Assembly (NCBI GenBank): GCA_028551475.1
Contig: CM052361.1
Span: 7,075,501-7,139,500, forward strand
Length of the DNA: 64,000 bases
Direction: 5' to 3'
Source: Casuarina equisetifolia
Lineage: Eukaryota; Streptophyta; Magnoliopsida; Fagales; Casuarinaceae
Position 1 is the stretch's first letter. The number at the start of each line of letters is the position of its first letter. A program made the position numbers and the translations under genes. The notes below the pieces were generated by a model. That model saw nothing but the letters and a program-made list of their open reading frames with translations. It had not been told where the DNA came from and made no database searches. This document shows, piece by piece, positions 11,851-24,397 of the stretch.

Positions 11851-14017
11851 CTACATGCCCTTTAAAAGGGACCTTGTCCTCAAGGTCTAGCTTGGGAAAA
11901 TGCAAACTCATCTCTTCACAGGACTCCCAAGTGGCGACAGTTGGAGAAAGTCCCGCCTAATGCACCAATACTTCAAGCTTTGTTTTACAGATCCGAGTCT
12001 CTAGGACAACTTGCGGAACGGTTAGCAACAAGTCATAAATTTCCATAAATACGGGCAACTCATGTTGAACCACGTGTGATGTATGTGGGAAGCGGTAGGC
12101 AAATAAGCAATAGGACCTACTTTTTGAATGATTTCATAAGGACCATAAACTCATGGGGCCAACTTAAGGTCATGTCGTAGCTTACCCGAGAGACTCTAGT
12201 ATGGTTGTAGATGTAAGTAGATGAAGTCCCCCACTTCAGCTTGCATTTCCATCTTATGCTTATCGAAATTGAGCTTCATAGTTTGTTATGATTCATGGAA
12301 ATGCTAATAGACCTTTGCAACCATCTTGTCATGCTCCATAAACTCATCCACCGTTGCCATTCTTGGAGAGCCTCAAATGGAAGAAAGAAAGGATGGTAGG
12401 GGTTTCCTATAACCTGATGAGCTACCAATCCCTTGTGTTCATAGAAAAGGCCCCCAAATTGTTCTAAAGTTCTCCCATTTTTTTGTCTGAATGAGTGTCA
12501 TTTATAATTTCACCTTTATCTTGTTCCTCCCTTACATGAATATATAGCAGTAATGCTAGTATTGATTTCTCCTTAGGCTTTCCAATTCTTTTTTCTTTAA
12601 GGAATGGTGAGGTAGTCAATCAAACCCTTTGCAACTCCATTCTCCTTCCATTGATTTTAAAGGCCATAGAGAGCCTAGAGAAATCCCACGAGATTGCTCC
12701 TAAGGAGATTAACCATGCAACCCTAAGAACAACCTCAGTACTTGTCATGGTTAAAATAAATACATCAATAGCAAAGACAACTTTTTGGAATTTAATTTTG
12801 AGCTGCTTACAAAGAACCAAACTCTAAATTCTTTGTCCATTAGCCACCTCCACATCCAACTCATTGTTCGGTTGGATATCTAAACCCAATTTCTTAGCTA
12901 TGGCAGTACTCACGAAGTTGTAGGTACTACTTGAATTGATCAAGAAGCAAATCCTTTCTTTATTCCCACCACATTCACTGATTATCTTCATGGTCTGTGG
13001 AATGGGTACCCCATAGAGAGCATTGATTGAGATTTGTGGAACATCTGAGACCTCTTCCACCTCTACATCCTATTTTCCTCATTTTCTTATGTAACCATGG
13101 TTTCTAAGAAAAAGAGCTTTTTGCAACAGTGACTAGGAACAAAATGGTCGTCATAATTAAAACAAAGAACAGGTGCCCGTTAATCCATGATCTCATTTTG
13201 TGATAGCTTGCAAATTTGCATTGTTGGTTTAGCCGAAGGTGTAGGAGTCCCATTTAAAGTTGGATACTGGTTAACATGCTCCATTGTTAAGCTCAATCTC
13301 TTATTCGTGGATGCTCCATGTTGAGCCTCAAACAATTTGGCCAAGCTTATGGTTGAAGATAATGTCTAGGGTTTATTAGCCTGCACATCCAGTTTTAGTG
13401 GATCTTTTAGCCCAATTATGAAACAACTAATTTGTTATGCGGGTGTTAGTTTGCTAGCTTTGACTAAGAGTATGGAGAAACGGTTAGGGTACTCTTCCAC
13501 AATCCATTCTTGCTTTAGTTTAACTAATTCTCCAAAGCTATCTTGGTATGCTGATGGCCTATATCTTTCTATTAAAGCATTAGTTAAAGTATTCCAAGAA
13601 ATTTTGTTACCTTCATTCTCCTCCTTAAGAAGTTGAAACCAAATCAGTGCATCTCCTACAAAGTTCTAGTAGGATATATGCACATTTTCTTCTTCCGGAG
13701 TTTGATTACACTCAAAAAATTGAATGGACTTGTAAATCCATCCTGTAGGATCTATTTCACCATCAAACTTAGGAAACTTTAGACGTGAGTGAGAGCAGCT
13801 TTCAAAAGCAACTCCCAAACTAACATTCCTGATCCCACCAATTCTGCCATCCGACACTTCATTCTCATTTCTACACATCCCACCCACCTTGTGGTTTAAT
13901 CCTATAAACAAATTCTGGATATGTTGAACTTGATCCACCAGCAAAGCCAACTTCTGATTCACATCCTCCAAATTCTCATAGCATTGCTTAGCCATTGATC
14001 TTGGCTTTGATACCAAA

Positions 14018-14454
14018 TGTTAGGGTTTTACGCACACGAACATGTGAAGGGACGATGGGGTTGAAAAGGACGATTGACTTCTCACCAAAAGTGGTTAGTC
14101 TTCTTTTTCCATATGATTACGACACTATGAGAAAGAAAGAAAAAATGGAAATACCTTTTAGTAGAATAGGATTGTTTGAATTATGATATCCCTTTATTCT
14201 TGGGTAATGGTGATATTTATATGCATAACAAATACCCTTTCACACCCCGCTCATTTTCACAATTTTCCTTTCACTCTAACGGTGGGGGATAGAAAAGGAA
14301 TTATAGTTTACAACAAAAATAACAAATTGCAACAAAATAACCAACTGAAGCTTCTAGAGCCTTGGGAGTACTATTATGACTGACATTCATCTACTGACGA
14401 TAACTATTTCTCCCAATGCATCCAGGCTCCTTCTCATCCTTCTCACACGTTACA
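14018..14454 (-). repeat. 5' LTR of the Ty3/gypsy element
   Basis: On the minus strand it begins TGTAACG and ends CCCTAACA. It matches 11224-11850 throughout, apart from the insertion in that copy. Confidence 0.9.
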
Positions 14455-17082
14455 GATGACTTTCCTCATTAATTAAGTTAAACGTGATTTTTGGTAACAT
14501 AACAATATAGTTTTGTTGTAGTTAACCCCACTCCCGGATTTTGTGTAAAATCTATCTTTCTACTGTCACCAATGCATGTAAAGATAGGCTAAATTTTCTC
14601 AATCTGGACTAGGTAATTTTCACTTATATTTATGTGTTTTGGGAAATTATTTGATTAGGTTATTATTTTTTTTCGAAGTTTGTAACATTTGTTGGCTATT
14701 GAGTATATAGTCATGTTTCCGTACTGACTTTTGTGGATAAGATAGTTTCTAAATATAGATTGAGAGGGAAGTTAATTTTATAATCGACTATAGGTTGATG
14801 CGTTTCTTTATGTTAATTCTTTGCCATCTTTATGCGGGAAGATGGATAAGGAAAATAAATCTACAGATGAGGTTCTTTAAACTCACTATTTAACCATATA
14901 TGAAAGGTTTACCATTTGTGCAACTCAAGAATAATTTCTGCATTTTACCATCCTTGGCATATAAGACATCGTACACGCTTCTTTTCCTCCTGCAAAGTTC
15001 ACTCCGCCAAAGTCATGTACGAAGTCATGTGACTTGATACAAATAAAAGTCAATTTTTCTTGATTCGGTAAATTTAAGGTTCTTGTTGACAAAATTATTA
15101 AATCTGAAATATTATCATAATTTTAAATAAATAAAAAGATTATATGAAGATGAAAGGGTGTGTAAAAAGAACAAGTAAATCAATAAAAAAAAGTGAATAA
15201 AGTTACTAGAGATCATCACCATGACCAAGATGACCATTGACTATGAGTTGAAAATTACAACCATGGCGCTTGGTAAGGAGGCCATAACCTCAAACAGCTA
15301 TAATCTTTTGAGAATTGTAATTTAATGTGAAATTTTTTTTACATGCATGTTTCCAATATATTATCCTAAAGCAAAATAAAATAACATGTCAAAACGAAGA
15401 AAAAAGGACAAACAAAATGAGATAAAAGAGAGTATTATAAATAGTAATAAAAAGGATACAATATGTTTATAATGGCTGTCTTATCTATTTTTTTATTTGT
15501 GGTTTATGTATAAGAGGCTTGCATCTGTCTGAAGTTGTTCTTTTGAGTGTTGAATATATACATATTTATTGTCCCTGTATCTCATATATAGGGCAAAGAT
15601 ACGTTTTGTACTTTTTTTTTCTCTCTTGAATAAATAGTTTCCATCTCCCAATGCTTAAGCGATTCATCGCCAGAAACCAAGGGGGGCATTTGGTGAAATT
15701 GACCATTGTCAAGTTTTGGGAGATGGAAACTTATCCCATCGGTAAAAAGTGAAACACAAATCCACTAAAAAATGAAAAGCCTTTTCAATATAAAAAGGAT
15801 AATCTTCTACTCTAAGATCTAGTGTTAATTTTCAAACATTAAAATCTCTCCCTCTCTCTCACAGACAGAAAGCCTCATCCTTGAATTCATCTGGCACGAG
15901 TTGTTCCCAGCCTGTTTATATAAAGTTAAGACGATCGTAGAAGGGACAGTCCATCCTTCACTAGTCCCTGTCGGATTATGGCCACTTTGATGACCAACCT
16001 TTGCATTTGATCCCACAAGGCTACAATGAGAAAGCAGCTTTCCATTTTTTAAGAGAACTTTAACAATCCTCGTTTCTCACGGGGTCATGCTTTTGGTTGT
16101 TATCACTACTTTCTTCCTCTCCTTCACTTTTTTGTTTTTTGATTGAGAAAGCAGTGTAGCAAATGCTGCACATTTTTGAAATCTAACTTTTACTTCTTTT
16201 GACTGCACTTTCTAAGTCTATGCCCTGTTTCCATAGACGTAGAAAGTGCGGTCTACGTCAAATCCTAAGTTCCTATCAAATCCTTCCTTTTTTTTTTTTT
16301 TTTTCTGTAGCTCATATCTTTATGAAAGCTATTCTATATTTCACTCTTTTATGGAAAAGTTTTGATTATATTTTCACATTTTTAATTTAAGTGGTGAATT
16401 CTTAACTTTTTTCATGTTTAGTATCAAATCTTTTAAAGTACTCATTTCCTCCCTTAAAGTTGACTTGTAAGAGAAGAAAATACTTCTATATGTAAGGAGC
16501 ACATGTCAACATATTGGTAAGGTAGAACACCTTAGTTTTCATTAAACTCTTTCACCCATAAGGAAATACTTTTCATGGGGCAACCCAATCTATGAGCAAA
16601 ACGGTGTCTCATTTAAAACCTACACTTTGATATTATGCTAGAAGAGTTATTTTCTCTCTTAAAGAAGCTTCAGAGAGAGGAGAACATCTCATCATATAAG
16701 AATAACAATAGGTCAATATATTGATAAAAAAAGGAAGACACAATATTTTGGGTATGGTAAATTAGATATTAGTTTTTTCAAAAATATACTCTACAAGTTG
16801 ACAAGCGCCTAACTTACTTAAAAGTAGGTGTTGTTTGGGAATTCTTGGTCTCAAGTTCAACACTTGAGGGTGCTTGAGTTAAAAAGTAAATAAATAAGAA
16901 TATACACCATAACATTGTGCATACTTGGGTGTTTATTTTCCTTATGTAATTAGTAGTTATGTCAGGAATTTTGGGGTCACTCCTATCTAATTAGTAGTAG
17001 TAATGAACATTATAAGACTTAACAAATTCAATACATTTAAATTCTTTTAACTTGGTTTTCTCTTTACTTTTACCTTATGGCA
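14455..17082. other. AT-rich intergenic DNA with decayed repeats
   Basis: No gene recognised. It includes a short inverted repeat (15636-15731). Near 16830-16880 there is a possible SINE tail: a GGTCTCAAGTTCAA stretch, then an A-rich end. The end of the region should contain the 5' LTR of the following Copia element, but its left boundary is not visible to me. Confidence 0.4.
15636..15731. repeat. Short inverted repeat, 16-bp arms
   Basis: The arms AGTTTCCATCTCCCAA (15636-15651) and its exact reverse complement (15716-15731) enclose 64 bp. The loop contains a GGGGGGCATTTGGTG stretch similar in style to the ends of plant miniature DNA transposons. It could be a small MITE remnant or a hairpin. 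No target-site duplication is obvious. Confidence 0.55.
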
Positions 17083-20000
17083 TGGTATCAAAGTAAGTTG
17101 ACAACCCATATATTTTAATGTAGACCTTAATCTAGTGGTCTAGTTTTCAAAAACTAATCAATGGGTCAAATTAAGGGCTATTGGTTGAGTAGATTCACAC
17201 CATTCTCCTTTCCCAAAACAAGCTCAAATTTCTCGAAGGGAACCTTCATGGTCCAACCAATGATAGCAAGCTCTCTCACTAGTGGGTCCATTATCATGTT
17301 CCCTATGAAGACTTAGTTAACTAGTAACATCAACTTGAGCCTCAAATGGCTTGTTTCTTGAATCCTAAATGTAATTGAAAATTTTGGGAAGTTTTGCAAG
17401 AATCATGTGATGAGTTCATGGGAACTCAAATTTTCAATTAAAACAAGCCTTCAATGATCTCAAACTTGTAAATGGAGTAAGTCATCACGTCATTTGTGAT
17501 TTGGCTCTCTTGCATTTTGATTATCCATGTATATGATATCTTTTTATCAAATTACGTGATGAGTCACACATCCAGGTCAAATGCATTAAAGCTTGTAAGC
17601 CCAATCCAAAAATCAATCTTAACAATGTTTTTTTATGTTCTTATTTAAATATAACCTTATATTTGTGCATTAACTTTGTGGAGACAATAATTGCATTGCA
17701 TATTTTCTAGATGACTTTTGCATTTTTCAAGACAATTTAACTGAGAAACTAATCAAGCTAGACATGGCTAAAGAAAGGCTATATTATTTCTCTCTTTTTC
17801 CTTTTCCTAAGGATCTTTTGTCAAAGAAATTGAACTTTTCAACATCTTTTTTGTATTCCTAGGTGGGAAATTGTTTGTAATTTTAGTTTTAATAATGCTT
17901 ATAATGTTTAGCACAAAGGCTTGGTCATCTTTCTTTGAAATCTTAGTTTGCAAATGAAAAAAATCATCTCATATTCATATTCCTTTACTTGTCCCATATG
18001 CCCATATGCCCATTTGCAAAAAAAAATGCGTACTAATTTTCCTATTAGTCATACTATTAGTACAACTATTTTTTACTTATTCCACATAGATGTTTAGAGT
18101 CCTCAACTTATGTATGTTAGAGAACGATATTTTTTTAACAATTATAGATGATTTATCTTATGGAACATGGGCTTTTTTTCTTCATTCTATAAGGCAATTT
18201 TTTTTTCAAAATTTAATTTTTTATTTCCATGATACAAACTTAGTTTAATAGCATCATAAAACATATTTTCTTATGTAATGGAATTGATTTTTTTTCTTCT
18301 TGATGTACATCATTTCTTTAAGTAAAGGTATACTTTATGAGAATTCATGTATTTATACTTTACAACAAAATAAAATAGTTTTATGCAAACAACACCATCT
18401 ATTAGATGTGGCATGAGCTTTAAGATTTCAAACTTATATGCCTTCCCTTTATTGAAGCAAGTGTCTTTTCATAACCATTTACTTTATCAACCATGTACTT
18501 ATTATGATTTTAAATGGTGTCACACCATTTGAAAGGTTGTTTGGCAAATCTTAAGTCATAAAGCATTTTTCAGTTTTTGGATGTTGCAGTTACACATCTA
18601 CATTGGGTATTCATAACAAGTTTAGTTTCTGAGTCATTCCTTGTATTTTTCATTGGTTATTCTCCCTCGTAGAAGTGATATTATCTTCTTGATCCCACCA
18701 TTAGAAATTTCATTATAAGCCAAGATGTCATCCTTCACGAGGATGATTTTGCTTTTTCTCAAGTTTCTTTGCCCATAAACTCGAGTAATTTGCCTACTCC
18801 ATCCGCTTTAACTGTGGTGTTCAAAGACACATACACTCTTGGACCTTTTCTAATTGATATACCTGACTTTTTAAATGCCATAAACAACTCACTTTACCTA
18901 GTTACCATAGACAACTCACCTAACGTAAACACTATAGATGTCTCCCTGGCTAGCTCACCTAAGACCTTTAAGTCCCAACTTTCCACATAGCCTTTTCATT
19001 GTTTAAGTCATGCAACTTTCCCTTCTATACAAACCTTTGATCACATATGTTCCACCTTGCCCTAAACTTCCTTTCACCCTATCTCATAGTATATCTCCAT
19101 TGACCAATGTAACTTTTATGATCCCCATTTTGTTGCATCCATTTTGGTGATTTCTAAACCATACACCTATAAGGAAGTACTTTTGAATTGCCATAAGATT
19201 AATAGTATGGACTAAGAACTTGCAACTAGAGAGATGAATCACACATGGGATGTGATTTTCTTACCTCCTAGCCAACATCTTGTTAATTGTAAATTGTTGT
19301 ATAATGTGAAGTATCATGCTAATAATACCTTTAAGAGATACAAGGCTAAATTAGTGGCCAAAGGAATGTGGTCACTAAAAAGGCATTGATTATTATGATT
19401 CATTTTTTCCTATAGCAAAGTATGTTACTATTTGTTTGATTATTGTAGTTCCAGTTATTCATCATTGACATCTCTATCAAATGGAAGTTTGAAATGTCTT
19501 TTTACATGGCAAATTTTCCAAGGGGTGTATATAGTGCTTTCCTTGAATTTCACAATCAATGGGAGAATTTAGTATGTTAATTACAAAAATTTCTTTATGG
19601 TATGAAGTAACCCTTTCATCTATGGAATGTGAAGTTCAATAATGATTTCATTGCATATGGTTTATGACTGTCATTTCTTGATTGCTCACTTTTCATAAAG
19701 TATTACAAGGAGATCTTTTGTTTTTTGTTTTTTGTTTTTTGTTTTTATTTTTTAAGAAATAAGGACAATACCATGACAAATTTGTTAAAAACAATAAGGC
19801 TAGGTATAATAACATATCTTAGATAAGTATAAAGTGTGAGCCTAACCCTTAGTAATTTGGTTTATATCCAACATCCTAATAAGTAAAAACATACCAAAGA
19901 ATAATATATACACTGGGCAATATATATGTTTGACTCTATGGTGGCTTATAATTATCTTTTGTTACTTTGATAATTTTTGTTGGTGACATTATGATTATAA

Positions 20001-21200
20001 AAAACAATGAAGTTGTCATTTTAAACTTAAAGCACTATAATCATTTCACTTTCTTATGAAGGATTTGGGATAATTAAAGTTATTTCTTGGTGTTGAGATT
20101 GAAGGTTTTCCATAAAGTTTTTTCCTTGGTTAGCAAAAATATCCTTTGGTGTAGAATCCTTTAGAGACATAATTATCAAGATCTAGGCCCACATTGATTA
20201 GTATGGAGTAAAAAAAATTAATTATCATGGAGTATGATAAGGAAGCAAAAGAGAAAATTAATGATATGTCATTTGAGGATATTTCAAAGTATCAAAGATT
20301 GGTTAAGAGGCTAATTTATCTCACATTGATGCAAACTTACATTTATTTTTTGTTATGACTCTTAAACCAATTCATGTATGCATTAAAGAAATCTCACACG
20401 AAAGTAGTCATGAAAGTTGTTAGATACCTCAAAAGCTACGTTATTTTCAACATGTTTTCATCCTCTTCCAAGTTAAGAGTTAATAGTTTATTGTGACTTT
20501 GATTATAGTATATGTCCTATGAAAATGAGGTCTACCATAAGTTTTTGCATAAAGCTTGGGGATTTTTTAATTTCTAGGAAAATAAAAAAGCAATCTATTA
20601 TCCCATTATCGTTTGTGTAGTAAAAAAATAGAGCAATGGCCAACATAGTAGTACAGATAGTTTAAATTATGGGATTGTTAAAGTATATTGGCATAATTAT
20701 TAAATGACCAATTCTTTTATTTTGTCATAATGATGCGGCAAAAAACCTAGTAGCCAATCCTACCAATTATGAGAGAACCAAGCATCTAAAGGTAGATTTT
20801 TATTTCATATGAGATAAGATACAAGAAGAAATCATTGAGACATTGCCACATTTCAACCACAAAAAAAAAAAAAAAGATTTATTGATGAAGACACTTTGTA
20901 GTAAGCAACTTTGGCATATTCTCTCTAAGCTTAAAGTATCTGACTTATTTAAATCTTTGGCTTAAGGGAGAATGTTAAAAGAAGATGCAATATTCTAGGC
21001 ACAAGGGAGGTCAATTGCATGTCTATGCATGGCTATCCTTGACATGCTCTTATGTGTGTGAAGGTGAGGTCATTCTTGTAAAGATGTGGATTTGTGTGTG
21101 CATAAGGAAGGCAATGTTTATTGGAAGATGTGGTTGCTAGTTCGGACATGCTCATTAAGGTAAATGAGAAATGGTTATAGAGTTATCTAACAAGTTCAAT
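17083..21200 (+). mobile_element. Ty1/Copia retrotransposon relic (first copy)
   Basis: TGGTATCAAAGTAAG at 17083-17097 is a tRNA-Met-type primer binding site, which places the end of a 5' LTR just before it. Downstream, in order, degenerate frames decode as gag-like sequence, the integrase C-terminal part (about 18440-18600, NGVTPFERLFGKS-like), and the start of reverse transcriptase (about 19220-19380, with HTWDVVFLPP and RYKAKLVAKG). Then come the FVGDI segment corresponding to the YVDD catalytic region (about 19960) and a YQRLVKRLIYLT-like segment (about 20290). A polypurine tract AAGGGAGAA (20964-20972) precedes TGTT at 20973, the likely start of a 3' LTR. Its right end is unclear; 21200 is approximate. 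Many stops make it inactive. Confidence 0.82.
19723..19953 (-). mobile_element. Short poly(A)-tailed retroposon nested in Copia
   Basis: A 231-bp insert separates two halves of the Copia reverse transcriptase. It is flanked by perfect 10-bp duplications ATCTTTTGTT (19713-19722 and 19954-19963). Read on the minus strand it ends in an A-rich tail of repeated C-AAAAAA units. This is the structure of a SINE or a 5'-truncated LINE. A diverged relative of its 3' half lies near 24980-25110. I do not recognise the family. Confidence 0.75.
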
Positions 21201-21559
21201 GAAAACATGGAGATATAATGTAAGGATATGTAAAGTTAATGGAACTCATTACTTGGTGAAATCATATGAGTCCTATAATATCACTAGAATAACTACCTTT
21301 ATCTATATGGTAATCTCTCCAATAAGGAAACCAAAATGTGATGGAATACTTCTAAATAGCTCATTTTGTAATGGATCAACTAATAAAAATGAATACGATG
21401 GTTTTTGAAACAAATTCTAGATATATCTCTTCTACAAATTAGGGGTAAAGTTCTAATCTTTAAGTATTGTCATCTTTGTCCAAGTTCAAACTAACTTACT
21501 CTCTTGAGAGTAACTATGCCGTAATTAGCACTACACTAAAGCTTAAGTGTTATCGTAAA

Positions 21560-24000
21560 CTCACTTGTCAAAACTCTCATTGCCACCATTTCTAGTATGG
21601 GTGATGCATGGTTCCCAAATCAAGAGTGATGTATCACATAACAAACAAACCTATCAAAGCTAACCTTCGTTTACTCATTCTTGGCCTAGAACAAGTTATA
21701 GTATGTGATGAAAATATTTTTCCTATCACTACATCTTTACCTTATAAAAATTTAAAATTTCCAATTGTCTTAGTGTAACTTCAATCAATAGAAGTTTTTT
21801 GTTTGTTTCATAATTAACCAAAGACAATGATTGTAAATTCATATTTTATCTCACATACTTTTATTTAAAGTACTATTACTTAAACATGACTATACTCCAT
21901 TGCAAGCTTAATTGTGGGCTTCATTGCCTTTTATCACTTGCCTTTCCAACACCACCTTTAGCATTCATCATCTCCAACATGAATCCACACTCTCTTTAGT
22001 ATCAATAATTAGGTCATATCACTTATCTTATTGCCTTGAAAGTTTTTAATTCTAGAGTCATCCTATATCTAAACGCAAAGATTATGATAGTATATTCATT
22101 TTTTATCCCACCTACTATGAATAAAAAAGTTTCACCAACAACTAGGCCTTATTATAATGAGAACTTCTATCATGTTGTGAAACATGTCATTGCTTGCAAC
22201 ATTTGTCATTGTTTACTCTTGCAATTGGTTTCTATGCCAACTAGATTGCATAAAATGCATTCCTAGATGGCTAAGTCATTGAAGAAGTTTTCATAGAATA
22301 ACTCTTAGGCTTTATAGATCCTAACCATCTTCAATTTGTATGTTATATTCGTTGCTCACTCAATGGACTCAAACAAGCTCCATAGTATTAATGACAACTT
22401 TTTCATCACATTGTTGGACTTTACTATCTCATGAGACATCTCATCCCTATTTGTATATTACATGAGTCAATTTAGCATTTTCTACTTATTTTTATTGATG
22501 AAATTGTTTTGATAACTCACTCTTGGCTTCTTTAACATCTTAATTGCCTTCAATATGTGTTTATTATAAAATACATTAAGTTTTTTTGTTACTTTCTTGG
22601 CATTGAAACTTAGTTCATGAAACAAGGATTAATTCTCTACTAGGTTAAATTCACGCTTGACATCTTGACTTACGCAAAAATGGAAGATAAATATTCTATC
22701 TTTGCTCCATGTCACTCCATCTCTCATCCTAATTTTAGTCATTAGTGTTGGTACATGGAATGTGGGCAGAAACGGCTAATGGATGGCTAATAAGCCCATG
22801 AGCATTGTTAGGTCATTGTTAAAGAATAAGATATTGCTTTGACTATTAATTTAAACTTGTTGGTTGAGATGGAAGGACGCTTGATTGGGTGTAGGCTTGG
22901 TCACAAATGGGAGGCTTGTGCAACAACTTGTGGAGGGAGGCACTCCTAAGTGAATGTGCTAACAAGCTTCAATTAGGTGTTCACTTTAAGAGATGATTGT
23001 GCCTTTAATTAGCTAGCTTAAGCTTTTGATTAAGTGACAGCATTTAAATGTCCTAACAATTGGTACCATAGTAGGTTATGAGTTTGACCCCTTCCACCAG
23101 CAAGTTTGTTAAAGGGCTGGGGGAGGATTGTTGGTGCATTCCATGTGGATGGGGGCCTAAGAGGTGATAAGCAAGCCTATAACTATTGCTAGATCATTGT
23201 TAGGGATATGGTAGGTGCTTTAACTATTAGCTTTAACTCATTGGTTAAGATAAAAGAGCACTTAACTAGACATAGGCTTGGTCATATGTGGTCATATGTT
23301 TGACTCCTAGGTAGGAGGATTACACTACAAATATGAGAGATAATTGCACCTCTAATTAGTTAGCTTAAGCTTTTGGCCCAATGATAGTACCAACGAGTTA
23401 TAACAACAAGGACAATCCTCATTTAGACCTATCTTTGTCTTAAAGCATAGTGTGGGGGCCCTACAATACCTCTCACACACATTCAAACATTAACTATACT
23501 ATATATACTATATGTTAGATTTCATGTGTATACCAACCACTATTCATTTAAACAAATCTTTGTATCTCACTAGCACTCTTAGGTATGACATCTTATTGCC
23601 ATAAAGTTTAAACTTTCACCTTCATGCTTTTTTAATACTAATTAGGCAAATTATTGTTTCTTTTCCAATTACAATATTATCACAAGGTTCTTGCTGAATA
23701 ACACATTGTTGCTTGTTCCAATGCAAAAGCTAAGTATAAAAGTCTTATAGACACCATAACTAAATTTAAGTAAATTAAGGCCCTACTCCATGACCTACAC
23801 ACTTTGATCTCTTGGTCTCCTACCTTGTGATGTGGCAACATATCCATTTTTCACTTAACTACTAATTTGATTTTTTATATTTACACAAAGTATGTAGGAG
23901 TTCATTTCCATTTCATTCAAAAATGACATGCCCATATGCAACTTTATCTTTAATCTCTTTGATTTGTAGATTAGTATGTTGTATTTTCATCAAGGTTTGT
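21560..24000 (+). mobile_element. Ty1/Copia retrotransposon relic (second copy), split by a TRIM
   Basis: About 21590-21830 decodes like the Copia protease and gag-pre-integrase region (a DAWFPN segment where WYPDSGA is usual). About 22255-22330 decodes as AFLDG, stop, VIEEVFIE, stop, LLGFIDP, matching the AFLHGxLxEEVYMEQPPGF segment of reverse transcriptase. KFFCYFLGIE is near 22580. The frame is then interrupted by the TRIM at 22746-23405. It resumes at about 23430 with SIVGALQYLS and continues through RNase H (NAKAKYKSLIDTIT, the AEAEYRAL motif region, about 23715; YTKYVGVHFHF at about 23880). Stops are frequent, so the element is dead. Its LTRs are not recognised. Confidence 0.8.
22746..23405 (+). 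mobile_element. TRIM element nested in the second Copia relic
   Basis: LTRs are at 22746-23058 and 23129-23405, beginning TGTTGGT and ending TAACA. Two bases after the first LTR is TGGTACCATAG (23061), a tRNA-Met-like primer site. The 70-bp interior ends in the purine tract GGGCTGGGGGAGGA (23114-23127), directly before the second LTR. There is no coding capacity. It sits inside Copia reverse transcriptase sequence, so it is the younger of the two insertions. Target-site duplications are not clear (ATTAG against ACAAG). Confidence 0.85.
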
Positions 24001-24397
24001 GTGTCCTACAGTTTGGGCTATTATAATTCAAGCTAACTATGTGCTTTGTCTTATCATCTTGCAAAAAGTTGCTAAACAACTCGATTGCCATTTACTTGTC
24101 CACCTCATCATGTGCATCCAAGTCAACAACCACGTCCTCCCATACCACAATCGTTGTGTTACTTGTGCACATGCAAACACATGTCTCCATAGGCATGGCC
24201 TCACTTCCGCAAAAAGCATGAAGAAGGAAAAGCCATATGTAGCAACTCTTTTTGTCCTTTAAACTGATATTTAAGAAGGCTTTCCTTCATTCCTTTCCAT
24301 TCTTTCAATGTAAATCGTGCGTAAATGGACAATTTGATTGATGTAAAAGGTAGGTTCAAAATCAATAATAAAATTATATGTTTTTTTCAATTACTTT

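Larger units (their letters stand above)
11224..14454 (-). mobile_element. Ty3/gypsy LTR retrotransposon, internally deleted and inactive
   Basis: LTRs are at 14018-14454 (5' on the minus strand) and 11224-11850 (3', enlarged by a later insertion). Flanking pentamers GATGG (11219-11223) and GATGA (14455-14459) look like a target-site duplication with one change. Just inside the 5' LTR is TGGTATCAAAGC, a tRNA-Met-type primer site. Gag follows (about 14005-13666; LKFPKFDGEIDPTGWIY is the typical gag motif). A retropepsin region follows (13060-12824) with FLINSSST where FxIDSGST is usual, so the catalytic Asp is Asn. The pol N-terminus continues to about 12620. The reverse transcriptase, RNase H and integrase core are missing: the next recognisable part is the integrase C-terminus (about 12330-12020). 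The end of pol, DLEDKVPFKGHV-stop (about 11890-11851), abuts the 3' LTR. Several stops and frame breaks are present. Confidence 0.9.
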
